15,995 nucleotides of DNA from Lachnospiraceae bacterium AM48-27BH. GTDB lineage: Bacteria > Bacillota > Clostridia > Lachnospirales > Lachnospiraceae. Shown piece by piece: positions 1 to 6,423 of this stretch (position 1 is its first letter; the number at the start of each line of letters is the position of its first letter). The notes below the pieces were generated by a model. That model did not search any database, was not told where the DNA came from, and saw nothing but the letters and a program-made list of their open reading frames with translations. The stretch is from assembly GCA_003478355.1 (NCBI GenBank), contig QUFC01000063.1, positions 1 through 15,995 of the forward strand, written 5' to 3'. The position numbers were made by a program, and so were the translations under genes.

Positions 1-2
1 TA

Positions 3-356
3 ACGGAAAACGGAATTGATTATATCCTTGTCGGAGATTACTATATCCCAGATTTGAAGCTGCCGGAGGAACACCGCCCTATCGGAAAGTACGGACGGAT
101 GCACCGGGAGTATTTAAGAGAAGTCCACCCAGCCAAATTGAACACCTTGACCTTGACAGGGGAGTTATGGACATACCTTGCAGACCTGAACGAACAGGCA
201 CAGGAACGGTTAGACACCATCATGGAGCAGATGAAAGATGCCGAGGGCGTGACCGAGGAATTGAAACGAACCCAACAAATGGAATGGGTGCGGCGTTGCA
301 ATAACATTCACAACCGGGCAGAAGAAATTATTTTGCAAGAGATGATTTATTCATAA
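3..356 (+). CDS. tnpV: TnpV family transposon-encoded protein (5' end outside window)
   Basis: The frame is open from the window edge and reads TENGIDYILVGDYYIPDL before continuing to a stop at 354-356, giving 118 visible residues. TnpV proteins are about 120 residues, so only a few N-terminal residues should be missing. Recognisable family features are the N-terminal GDYYIPDL segment, the middle GKYGRMHREYL segment, and a charged helical C-terminal half with a long glutamate/glutamine-rich stretch. TnpV is a small accessory protein of Clostridia conjugative transposons; its biochemical role is not established. It lies upstream of a small membrane-protein gene and outside the integrase-bounded element, so it probably belongs to the surrounding larger mobile element. 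The identification rests on remembered family sequence. Confidence 0.8.
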   Translation, partial: TENGIDYILVGDYYIPDLKLPEEHRPIGKYGRMHREYLREVHPAKLNTLTLTGELWTYLADLNEQAQERLDTIMEQMKDAEGVTEELKRTQQMEWVRRCNNIHNRAEEIILQEMIYS

Positions 357-408
357 CGGTATGGTAGAATGATTATGACAAATAAGAATTTGTAAAGGAG
401 GATTTACA

Positions 409-552
409 ATGAAGAAAATTGGATTAGGTATTGCAATACTACTCTTTGCCATTATAATTTCTCTTTGTTCATCAGGAATGGGGCTGCTCGTTATCGGAAT
501 TGGGATTGTAGGATTGATTTTTTCAATCGTAGGATTTATGGAACGCAAGTAA
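409..552 (+). CDS. Small hydrophobic membrane protein (47 aa)
   Basis: ATG at 409 is preceded by AAGGAGG at 395-401, a strong ribosome binding site at normal spacing. The product has 47 residues: a short basic start (MKKIG), then two hydrophobic stretches, about residues 5-20 and 24-42, separated by CSSGMG, and a charged end (MERK). It could be one hairpin of two membrane helices. No enzyme motif is present and I do not recognise a named family. It lies 52 bases after tnpV on the same strand and could share its transcript. The clear Shine-Dalgarno and strongly amphiphilic composition argue for a real gene despite its length. Confidence 0.6.
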   Translation: MKKIGLGIAILLFAIIISLCSSGMGLLVIGIGIVGLIFSIVGFMERK

Positions 553-639
553 AACAACTTCCAGTTTGCCGAAATATCTTTCTAACTTTCCCTATTTTAC
601 AGGATTTTCAGCCCATTCATTAGTGAAATGATATGTATT

Positions 640-690
640 TTCCCTTATTTTTGCCCTTATGAGATAATCGTAAGGGAAATAAGGGAAAGT
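640..690. repeat. Candidate attachment/arm-type repeat cluster next to integrase
   Basis: This interval holds TTTTTGCCCTTAT at 648-660, AAGGGAAA at 672-679 and ATAAGGGAAAG at 679-689, ending seven bases from the integrase stop codon. The same three words in the same order occur at 14692-14760. Lambda-like integrases bind short repeated arm sites beside the crossover site, so this is a reasonable candidate for the left end of the integrase element. The exact crossover point cannot be fixed without the empty site. Confidence 0.45.
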
Positions 691-695
691 TTTAT

Positions 696-1991
696 TTAGT
701 CGTTGCCTGCCACTTTATCAAGTAACTTTGCGGATTCCCGCTTGGCTTTTCTTGTGGAATGGGCGTAGACATTCATTGTGGTACTGACATCTGAGTGTCC
801 TAACAGTTCCTGTACATCTTTCGGAGCTGCTCCATTTGCCAGAAGGTTGCTTGTGTAGGTGTGTCGCAACTGGTGAAAATGAAATCCTTCAAATCCATCC
901 AGTTTCTGAGCAATCTTCCTGCAAACAATTCCTAACGTGCTTGGCAGTTCCAAACTTCCATCCGGTCTTAAGCAGACAAAGGATATTTCCTTATAATCTT
1001 CTGGAACATTCTCTGTTCCGTCCAGATGATAGAACTCATAGTAAACTCTGTTTTTGTCTTTTACTTCTCTGTAGTAGTTTTTGTGGTAAAGTTCTCCGTA
1101 CTGCATTCGGTTTTTAAGTTGTTCCTTTCGGGCATTGCGAAGAATCTCTGCCAGTGTATCTCCAAAATCAACAATCCTTACCTTTTTTCGTTTGGTTGGT
1201 CCGATGATATTCTTGTGCCTTGAACCATCATATCGGATACTTCGTCTGATCGTAAGGCACTGTTCTTCAAGATTTACATCCTGCCATGCCAGACCACAGG
1301 CTTCACCGATACGAAGTCCTGCATAATAAGCTATCTGGATTGGAAGTATTGCCGGTGGATTGTAATCCTGTAGAAATTCAATCAGTCTTTCATAATCCTC
1401 TCGTGGAATTGGCTGTATATCGCCATCCATGTCATCATCAGAAAACAGGTCAACCTCATCCGTCTGGTATTTCAGCTTAATATACTGCATCGGATTGAAA
1501 GTGATATATTGCTTTGGGGATACTGCAAACCGGAATGACTGCTGTAATACTGCCGAGAAAGAACGAATGTAATCTTTGCTGTAACCTTTTCTTTCTGAAC
1601 CATCTGGATAAGTGCCACCAAAGGAAAGCAGATCGAAGAAGGCTTGTAAATGCTCAGATGTTACATTTTTCAACTTTCTCTCTGAAATTGGATGCTTCTT
1701 GATGTTGGTAATAGCACCGAGGTAATTCTGGACTGTTCCATTACTGAGAGTACCGGTCTTTAATTCTTCCTCTGCCCATATATCAAGTAATTCTCCAACT
1801 GTAATATTTTCCGACTTTGCAATGAATTTCTTGCTTTCGTAATCGTCCATTGCCTGACGGAGCAGTTTTTCCGTTTCACTTTTGCTTTCTGTTCCAGCGT
1901 ATTCTTTCTGAACCAGATTGCCGCTTGCATCTTCTACATAGAAGCGGTAGTACCATTTCTTTCCTTTTTTTCTTACAGATCCTTTTGCCAT
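696..1991 (-). CDS. int: Tyrosine recombinase / integrase
   Basis: This is a 431-residue tyrosine site-specific recombinase that should integrate and excise the element. The N-terminus (MAKGSVRKKGKKWYYRF) is the arm-type DNA-binding domain, a SAM-like core-binding domain covers about residues 60-180, and the catalytic domain about 195-425. Catalytic residues visible are Arg227 in YYAGLRIGEA, His373 and Arg376 in HQLRHTYTS, His399 in LLGHSDVST, and the nucleophile Tyr409 in VYAHST. All are present, so the enzyme looks intact. I chose the ATG at 1991 over an upstream ATG at 2021 because AAAGGAG lies correctly before it and conservation begins at MAKG. It is downstream of the XRE repressor gene on the same strand, and its stop abuts the putative att repeats, the usual position for an integrase at an element end. 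The length fits Tn916-like and phage-type integrases of Firmicutes. Confidence 0.95.
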   Translation of the reverse strand: MAKGSVRKKGKKWYYRFYVEDASGNLVQKEYAGTESKSETEKLLRQAMDDYESKKFIAKSENITVGELLDIWAEEELKTGTLSNGTVQNYLGAITNIKKHPISERKLKNVTSEHLQAFFDLLSFGGTYPDGSERKGYSKDYIRSFSAVLQQSFRFAVSPKQYITFNPMQYIKLKYQTDEVDLFSDDDMDGDIQPIPREDYERLIEFLQDYNPPAILPIQIAYYAGLRIGEACGLAWQDVNLEEQCLTIRRSIRYDGSRHKNIIGPTKRKKVRIVDFGDTLAEILRNARKEQLKNRMQYGELYHKNYYREVKDKNRVYYEFYHLDGTENVPEDYKEISFVCLRPDGSLELPSTLGIVCRKIAQKLDGFEGFHFHQLRHTYTSNLLANGAAPKDVQELLGHSDVSTTMNVYAHSTRKAKRESAKLLDKVAGND

Positions 1992-2056
1992 AATCGTGTG
2001 TCTCCTTTCGATATCAGACAATCGGAACTGATGAAATGCTTCTTGCGTGTAGGCAT

Positions 2057-2076
2057 CTTATGGACAAGTCCATAAG
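2057..2076. promoter_or_regulatory. Palindrome in the integrase leader
   Basis: CTTATGGAC at 2057-2065 and GTCCATAAG at 2068-2076 form a perfect nine-base-pair inverted repeat around two bases. It lies in the 160-base spacer between the XRE gene and the integrase start. It could be a protein-binding site or an RNA hairpin in the integrase leader. Its left arm plus two bases recurs at the oriT (3700-3710). Confidence 0.4.
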
Positions 2077-2151
2077 CCAATTCGCCGCTCGTCAAATCTG
2101 TAAACAGCCTGACTCGCTCGTGCTCATTGTATCATAACTCCGGTTGTCGTT

Positions 2152-2781
2152 CTATACCGAATCGGAATCCTCATACAAAACTTCTGATAAAAGATTTTCA
2201 AGCCTTTGTTCTGCCATTTCCGGTTTCTTGGAATAGAGCCTTACAATATCTGCCATGTCATTAAAAGCATTAACAGTATGGGTGATCTCCCGGAGAAACA
2301 TAATCTCGTTATATTCATCATTCGATTCAAACCCCATTACTTTTGCAATATCAGCTTCATTTGTGCTGCCCTTGTAATTCTTGCAGGCAAACTGGAATGA
2401 TTCCAGAAACAGGTTATATTGCTTTAACATCAACAGCAGTAAATCTTTGGAAAAAGCATCTTCCTTTTTACTAAGGTCGAGAGGTAACTGTTTGAGAATA
2501 TCGCCCATTGCATCACGAATCTGTAATTCTTTCTTATCCGTAATATCGGTTTCGTATTCATCGGTTTCCCCCTTGAGCCATTCAATAGATACATGAAGTG
2601 CTTCCGAAAGACCTTCCAGCACCATCTTTTTGGTATTGTCAATCGAACCATTCTCATAACGAAGGATTGTGGAAGCGGTAACTCCCATCTTCTCTGCAAC
2701 ATAAGGCTGTGTCAGATTTAATTCCAGACGACGCTGTTTTGCCCTGTTACCTATCAGCTTGCGTAGTTCTTTATCTTTCAT
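2152..2781 (-). CDS. XRE-family HTH transcriptional repressor
   Basis: The product has 209 residues. Residues about 8-65 form a Cro/C1-type helix-turn-helix: RAKQRRLELNLTQPYVAEKMGVTASTILRYENG, including the LTQ...VA and ILRYENG signatures. The remaining 140 residues are a helical, acidic C-terminal domain without a recognised enzymatic motif. AAAGGAGG precedes the ATG at 2781 at normal spacing. The gene is divergent from the excisionase-like gene at 2956, and the spacer carries two matched TGCAATT palindromes, one over this gene's own -35 and one just after the excisionase promoter -10. That layout supports a repressor of element excision genes that also controls itself. Read-through would also express the integrase downstream. 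The repressor role is inferred from this layout. Confidence 0.9.
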   Translation of the reverse strand: MKDKELRKLIGNRAKQRRLELNLTQPYVAEKMGVTASTILRYENGSIDNTKKMVLEGLSEALHVSIEWLKGETDEYETDITDKKELQIRDAMGDILKQLPLDLSKKEDAFSKDLLLLMLKQYNLFLESFQFACKNYKGSTNEADIAKVMGFESNDEYNEIMFLREITHTVNAFNDMADIVRLYSKKPEMAEQRLENLLSEVLYEDSDSV

Positions 2782-2811
2782 GCTGATTGCCTCCTTTTTC
2801 GGTATGTATGA

Positions 2812-2840
2812 ATTATAGCATGTACCTCACATAATTGCAA
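2812..2840 (-). promoter_or_regulatory. Promoter of the XRE repressor (and probably integrase)
   Basis: On the minus strand a -35 TTGCAA (2835-2840) is separated by 17 bases from a -10 TATAAT (2812-2817), upstream of the XRE gene start at 2781. The -35 lies inside operator 1 at 2833-2849, consistent with autoregulation. Confidence 0.6.
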
Positions 2841-2849
2841 TATGCAATT
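2833..2849. promoter_or_regulatory. Operator 1, TGCAATT inverted repeat
   Basis: AATTGCA and TGCAATT face each other across three bases. The site overlaps the -35 of the repressor promoter. A second, longer copy lies at 2921-2939. Two copies of one palindrome in a divergent spacer are characteristic of a C1-like repressor. Confidence 0.65.
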
Positions 2850-2878
2850 TAATGATTATTTTTAAAATTTCATAACGC

Positions 2879-2907
2879 TTGACAACGCAATATAAAACCG
2901 CTATACT
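2879..2907 (+). promoter_or_regulatory. Promoter of the excisionase-like gene
   Basis: TTGACA (2879-2884), a 17-base spacer and TATACT (2902-2907) form a near-consensus sigma-A promoter 48 bases upstream of the excisionase-like start codon. Operator 2 begins 14 bases after the -10, where a bound repressor would block initiation. Confidence 0.75.
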
Positions 2908-2920
2908 AACAGCACAACAA

Positions 2921-2939
2921 AAATTGCATAATGCAATTT
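2921..2939. promoter_or_regulatory. Operator 2, AAATTGCA inverted repeat
   Basis: AAATTGCA and TGCAATTT are perfect eight-base arms around TAA. The site spans the expected transcription start region and ends just before the AGGAGG ribosome binding site of the excisionase-like gene. It matches operator 1 in its inner seven bases and spacing. Confidence 0.65.
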
Positions 2940-2955
2940 AACAGGAGGTGACAAG

Positions 2956-3186
2956 ATGACGGAAAGAAAGATTGCATTATCCATCGAGGAAGCAGCCGAC
3001 TATACAGGAATTGGCAGAAACACTTTGAGAAAGCTGGTTGAATGGAAGAAGCTTCCGGTATTAAAAGTCGGAAGAAAAGTCCTTATTAAAACTGACATTC
3101 TGGAAAAGTTCATGGAAGCCAACGAGGGGCGTGATCTGAGGGATAAAGGAAATGTAAAAGCTGTCACAAGAAATGTGGCAACTTAA
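2956..3186 (+). CDS. Excisionase-like HTH protein
   Basis: A 76-residue product beginning at ATG 2956 after a strong AGGAGG site (2943-2948). It contains a MerR/excisionase-type winged-helix DNA-binding fold: ALSIEEAADYTGIGRNTLRK is the helix-turn-helix and LPVLKVGRKVLIKTDILEKFM is the wing plus the final helix. This is the common architecture of Xis proteins from Tn916-like and Clostridia integrative elements. Such proteins bend DNA at the att site and drive the integrase toward excision. It has its own strong promoter under two repressor operators and is divergent from the repressor and integrase genes. A role as a small transcription regulator instead of an excisionase cannot be excluded. 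Confidence 0.85.
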   Translation: MTERKIALSIEEAADYTGIGRNTLRKLVEWKKLPVLKVGRKVLIKTDILEKFMEANEGRDLRDKGNVKAVTRNVAT

Positions 3187-3330
3187 AAAGGCGGCTTCCT
3201 AAGAAACCGCCAAAGGTTCTATCAGACCGAAGCCATGATATACCTACACGCAAGAGGATTATACCATGTGCTTCTCCTGATATGCAACCGGGAACTGTTG
3301 TTTATCGGAAAAAGAAAGGATGAAGACGAT

Positions 3331-3645
3331 ATGGCGAAATCAACAAAGACTTATGAAGAAAGAATACGTGCATTAGAGAAAAAGGAACAGGAAAGCATTG
3401 AAGCTACAAAAAAGCTCATTGCACAGCGGAAGGAACTGGAAAAGCGAAAGAAAGCAGAGGAAAGTAAAAAACGAACCCACAGGCTCTGTCAGATTGGTGG
3501 CGCAGTGGAATCGGTTCTTGGCTGTCCGATTGAGGAGGAAGATTTACCAAAGTTGATAGGCTTCTTAAAAAGGCAGGAAACAAACGGAAAGTTTTTCTCA
3601 AAGGCGATGCAGAAAGAGCCACTTACAGATATGGAGGAAGTGTAA
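3331..3645 (+). CDS. Small coiled-coil mobilization-associated protein (DUF3847-like)
   Basis: The product has 104 residues from the ATG at 3331 (MAKSTKTYEERIRALEKKEQ), preceded by AAAGGA at a rather long spacing. The frame is open upstream to 3235, but those residues have no family look. The first 50 residues are a highly charged Lys/Glu/Gln coiled coil, followed by KKRTHRLCQIGGAVESVLGC and a short acidic C-terminal domain. This arrangement, ending in RTHRLCQIGGAVES, recalls DUF3847-type proteins encoded next to MobA/MobL relaxases. The gene lies between the excisionase-like gene and the oriT, at the leading edge of the strand that would be transferred. A relaxosome accessory role is an inference from position. 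Confidence 0.65.
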   Translation: MAKSTKTYEERIRALEKKEQESIEATKKLIAQRKELEKRKKAEESKKRTHRLCQIGGAVESVLGCPIEEEDLPKLIGFLKRQETNGKFFSKAMQKEPLTDMEEV

Positions 3646-3690
3646 TGGCGGAGGGAGTGGTTTTTCCATTCCCTTCATTGCCTTTGAATG

Positions 3691-3723
3691 AAGGGCGCAC
3701 TTATGGACAACCAGAGGTCGTCC
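3691..3723 (-). other. oriT: MOBQ-type origin of transfer (nic site plus inverted repeat)
   Basis: The minus strand reads ATAAGTGCGCCCTT from 3704 to 3691. This matches the remembered core of the RSF1010/pSC101 (MOBQ) nic region, cleaved between the G and C of GTGCG/CCC; by analogy the nick is between 3696 and 3695. Immediately 5' of it on the same strand is an imperfect inverted repeat: GGACAACC (3705-3712) and GGTCGTCC (3716-3723), seven of eight pairing. This is the same order as in RSF1010, repeat then nic. The MobA/MobL relaxase gene begins 200 bases away. Transfer would lead through the excisionase and integrase genes and carry the relaxase gene last. The nick position is inferred, not measured. 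Confidence 0.75.
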
Positions 3724-3731
3724 TTATAAGT

Positions 3732-3747
3732 TTGCCACAAGTGGCAA
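3732..3747. repeat. Short inverted repeat beside oriT
   Basis: TTGCCAC and GTGGCAA form a perfect seven-base inverted repeat around two bases, between the oriT core and the relaxase gene. The rest of the spacer up to 3925 is GC-rich and holds no convincing gene. This site may bind a relaxosome or regulatory protein. Confidence 0.4.
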
Positions 3748-3925
3748 CCGGTCTGCGCTTACGCTTGCCGGGCTCGTTCCGTCGGCGGGGCTTTCAGCCA
3801 GACCTGCTCATGCCGCAGGGGGCACTCTTGCGCAGAGGGCGTTCCGACAGCTTCACTTCTGCCAAACCAGAAGAAGATGCTGTCGGAAATCAATGCCGGA
3901 TACGGCAGAAAGGGGGAATCGTATC

Positions 3926-5647
3926 ATGGCGATATTTCACTTTACAGTAAAGATTGTCGGGCGCAGTAAAGGAAAATCTGTCATATCCGCATCGGCATAT
4001 CTTAATGGAGATGTGATGAAGAATGAGGAAACAGGCAGAATCAGTTACTATACTTCCAAAAAGGAAGTCGTCTACACCAGTCTGATGATGTGCGAAAATG
4101 CACCTCCTGAATGGCTGCATGTACCGGAAGAAAATATAAAAAGGTTTCAACAGTCTATCCGTTATAAAAGAGCGGATGATAAAGATGCCGCACTGGAAAA
4201 GTTTAAAATCACATTTCAGAAACAGCGTCTATGGAATGAGGTATTGAAGATAGAAAAAAATGCAGATGCACAGCTTGGACGCTCATTTGAATTTTCCCTG
4301 CCGAAAGAATGGAGCAGACAGGAACAGATTGATTATACAACCGAATATATTCAAAAGACTTTCGTGGATAAGGGAATGTGTGTCGACTGGAGCATACACG
4401 ATAAGGGCGATGGAAACCCACATGTGCATTTACTTGTAACCATGCGACCATTCAATCTGGATCATTCATGGGGCAGCAAAGAAGTCAAGGACTGGGATTT
4501 TGCCAGAGATACTGACGGAAATATCGTGGTTGATGAATCCCACCCGGACTGGTGGCAGGATAAGAAAAATCCTGACCGGCATGGAATCCGCATTCCGGTA
4601 CTTGATGAAAACGGAGTACAGAAAGTCGGGGCAAGAAACCGAAAACAATGGAAACGGGTTCTGACCGATGCTACCGGCTGGAATAATCCAAAGAATTGTG
4701 AGTTATGGCGAAGCGAATGGGCTGGGATGTGTAACCGGCATTTATCCATAGACAATCAGATTGACCACCGCTCTTATGAAAGACAGGGCAAATTAAAAAT
4801 CCCTACGATTCATGAGGGTGCGGATGCAAGAAAGATTGAGGAAAAATATCTCACCGGACAGATATGGAATGGTTCATGGAAGGTAGAGGAAAACCAGATG
4901 ATTAAAAAACAAAATGCACTACTGCAAAAGGTAATCACAACCTTTGGTAAGGTATCCGGTGCATTGTCAATATGGAAGGAGTGGTTGAATGACATTAGAA
5001 GAAAGCAAAGAAGTAATTCCCATGATGGAAGCAATGATTACACAGATAGAGGAACAGCAGAATATCATGGCAGAGATGCTTCAGGAAATACAGGAAAAGG
5101 ACGAGAAGCTGATGTGCTTTCAGGAGCAGGAAGAACGATTGCAGCAATTAGAGAGCGAATTATCAGAACTGCTTCAAATCTTGCCGGATACAGAAGAACT
5201 GTTGATACTTCTGGAAGAAAAGACAGACCAGATACAGAAGCTTACAGACGAAAATCAGCAATGGCAGGAATTGGCACAGAAATTAAACAGCGAGAACCGG
5301 CTATTGCAGAAACAGAACAGCGAATTACTGAACTTGAACAGCAATTAGAGAAAGGAAGGTCGATTGATGAACGAATTAAGAAACTCAAAGAGCGACGATC
5401 AACTGGAAGAGTTGCTTCTGCTGACAGAGCAGATGCAGGAAGAACTCGACCAGAAAGACAGGACTATCCGGGAACTGAAAATGCAGCTCGACGAATCGCT
5501 GACCTTGAACGAGAGGTTAAACAGCGAGAACAGAGCAGGGAACATTCAAGCCTTAAAGAACGACTTGAGGAAAACAAAAGAATTGTTGCAGAGAGAGAAA
5601 GAGAAAACGCACGCTGCCGAAATCATGACAGAGGAATGTCAAGATAA
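3926..5647 (+). CDS. mobA: MobA/MobL family (MOBQ) relaxase
   Basis: A 573-residue relaxase. It should nick the oriT upstream, stay covalently bound to the 5' end and pilot the strand into the recipient through a transfer channel supplied by another element. The start MAIFHFTVKIVGRSKGKSVI is typical. Tyr25 in SASAYLNG is the probable nucleophile, matching the Tyr25 position of RSF1010/R1162 MobA. His166 and His168 in GNPHVHLLVT are metal ligands, with His158 in SIHDKGDGNP just before. I chose ATG 3926 because AGGGGG lies before it and family similarity begins there. The relaxase domain spans about residues 1-300. The C-terminal 220 residues are Arg/Glu-rich and helical, with RITELEQQLEKGRSIDERIKKLK-like text (shown here as short family words only). 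From 4989 on, the same DNA also encodes two other ORFs in another frame, so C-terminal codon choice is constrained by both. Confidence 0.93.
   Translation: MAIFHFTVKIVGRSKGKSVISASAYLNGDVMKNEETGRISYYTSKKEVVYTSLMMCENAPPEWLHVPEENIKRFQQSIRYKRADDKDAALEKFKITFQKQRLWNEVLKIEKNADAQLGRSFEFSLPKEWSRQEQIDYTTEYIQKTFVDKGMCVDWSIHDKGDGNPHVHLLVTMRPFNLDHSWGSKEVKDWDFARDTDGNIVVDESHPDWWQDKKNPDRHGIRIPVLDENGVQKVGARNRKQWKRVLTDATGWNNPKNCELWRSEWAGMCNRHLSIDNQIDHRSYERQGKLKIPTIHEGADARKIEEKYLTGQIWNGSWKVEENQMIKKQNALLQKVITTFGKVSGALSIWKEWLNDIRRKQRSNSHDGSNDYTDRGTAEYHGRDASGNTGKGREADVLSGAGRTIAAIRERIIRTASNLAGYRRTVDTSGRKDRPDTEAYRRKSAMAGIGTEIKQREPAIAETEQRITELEQQLEKGRSIDERIKKLKERRSTGRVASADRADAGRTRPERQDYPGTENAARRIADLEREVKQREQSREHSSLKERLEENKRIVAERERENARCRNHDRGMSR
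4989..5348 (+). CDS. Coiled-coil protein overprinted on the relaxase gene
   Basis: A 119-residue ORF lying wholly within the relaxase gene in a different frame. AAGGAG with seven bases of spacing precedes its ATG, a good ribosome binding site. The translation (MTLEESKEVIPMMEAMITQI) is an almost continuous Glu/Gln/Leu coiled coil with no aromatic core and no enzyme motif. It ends 15 bases before the next ORF, which is in the same frame and also has a Shine-Dalgarno sequence. Coherent low-complexity helices can arise by chance opposite a GAA/CAG-rich strand, so the ribosome binding site and the matching downstream gene are the main support. RSF1010 mobB lies inside mobA in another frame, so there is precedent in this relaxase family. 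Function unknown. Confidence 0.55.
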   Translation: MTLEESKEVIPMMEAMITQIEEQQNIMAEMLQEIQEKDEKLMCFQEQEERLQQLESELSELLQILPDTEELLILLEEKTDQIQKLTDENQQWQELAQKLNSENRLLQKQNSELLNLNSN

Positions 5648-6335
5648 GCTAAGGCAGGCAGAACAGGAACGGGACTATGCACTCTCTCATCAGAAAAAAG
5701 TAGAGATACCGGTTGAAAAGCCAGTACTCTATCAAAAGTGTGGGAACTGTAACCTGACAGCTTATCTGAAAGCCAAGGAAAAGTATGATACGCAGAGAGA
5801 AAAACTGGCAGGCAGATATAAAACAAAAACAGCCATGTATGAAGCATTGATGTTTCTGCTGATATGGTATTCCGTATCAACTACTCTTTTTCAGATGATA
5901 CGGTCAAAAATATTTATTTCTGATTGCGTGGTATTCTTTGATACAATCGCCACTTTTATACAGACCATTGCAGGGTGGATTATACTGACAGGAAAGAACA
6001 TGGCACAGATTAGTAATGGAATATCCAATCCTGTCGTTGCCGGAATTGTATATTGGCTGATAAGAATACTGATCTGCGGTGGATGTTTGGTGGGTGCTGG
6101 AATACTTGTAGCATTTATAGAGATAAAGATTGCAGAGTTATATAAGAAGTGCTGTTGGGATATGATTACCATAATGGTAATACTTATAAGCATGGCAACA
6201 GCTATCTACTTTGGGAAGTGGATAAAGACAACATTGCCAATCAATCTGCTATTTCTCTTATTATTCGTGCAACTGGTATATGTTGGAATCAGGTGGTATG
6301 TAAAGGGATGGCGAGAAACAAGGGGATATCATTAA
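5364..6335 (+). CDS. Coiled-coil membrane protein starting inside the relaxase gene (MobB-like position)
   Basis: A 323-residue protein; its first 94 codons overlap the relaxase gene in another frame and the rest runs beyond it. AAAGGAAGG sits seven bases before the ATG at 5364 (a second ATG follows at once). Residues about 10-110 are a long Glu/Gln/Leu coiled coil, then a CGNC motif near 126-129. Five hydrophobic stretches follow, at about 157-178, 187-209, 222-253, 266-286 and 290-312, and the end is basic (WYVKGWRETRGYH). The C-terminal part, which overlaps nothing, clearly encodes a membrane protein, so this is a real gene. By position it resembles MobB of RSF1010, a membrane-associated protein overlapping mobA that aids transfer. 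A role in relaxosome-to-coupling-protein contact is an inference. Confidence 0.8.
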   Translation: MMNELRNSKSDDQLEELLLLTEQMQEELDQKDRTIRELKMQLDESLTLNERLNSENRAGNIQALKNDLRKTKELLQREKEKTHAAEIMTEECQDKLRQAEQERDYALSHQKKVEIPVEKPVLYQKCGNCNLTAYLKAKEKYDTQREKLAGRYKTKTAMYEALMFLLIWYSVSTTLFQMIRSKIFISDCVVFFDTIATFIQTIAGWIILTGKNMAQISNGISNPVVAGIVYWLIRILICGGCLVGAGILVAFIEIKIAELYKKCCWDMITIMVILISMATAIYFGKWIKTTLPINLLFLLLFVQLVYVGIRWYVKGWRETRGYH

Positions 6336-6376
6336 AACAAAAATACCGATATTTTATTGGTACTATATGTCTTTAC

Positions 6377-6412
6377 TTTCGTGCTAATATATATTATCAT
6401 ATTAGCACGAAA
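6377..6412. promoter_or_regulatory. 14-bp perfect inverted repeat, probable AbiEi operator
   Basis: TTTCGTGCTAATAT (6377-6390) and ATATTAGCACGAAA (6399-6412) are perfect inverted repeats around eight bases, ending at the ribosome binding site (AAAGGAG) of the AbiEi gene. AbiEi antitoxins repress their own operon by binding upstream inverted repeats, so this is the likely operator. It might also fold in the mRNA and hide the ribosome binding site. Confidence 0.6.
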
Positions 6413-6423
6413 GGAGAAAGCAT

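Noticed and set aside
3190..3211. GGCGG/CCGCC hairpin after the excisionase-like gene
   Set aside because: Five base pairs with a long loop and no T-run; not convincing as a terminator.
3645..3950. 101-residue ORF over the oriT region
   Set aside because: Arg/Pro/Leu-rich translation without a domain, lying over oriT repeats; its start overlaps the previous gene and the relaxase frame begins inside it. Better explained as non-coding transfer-origin DNA.
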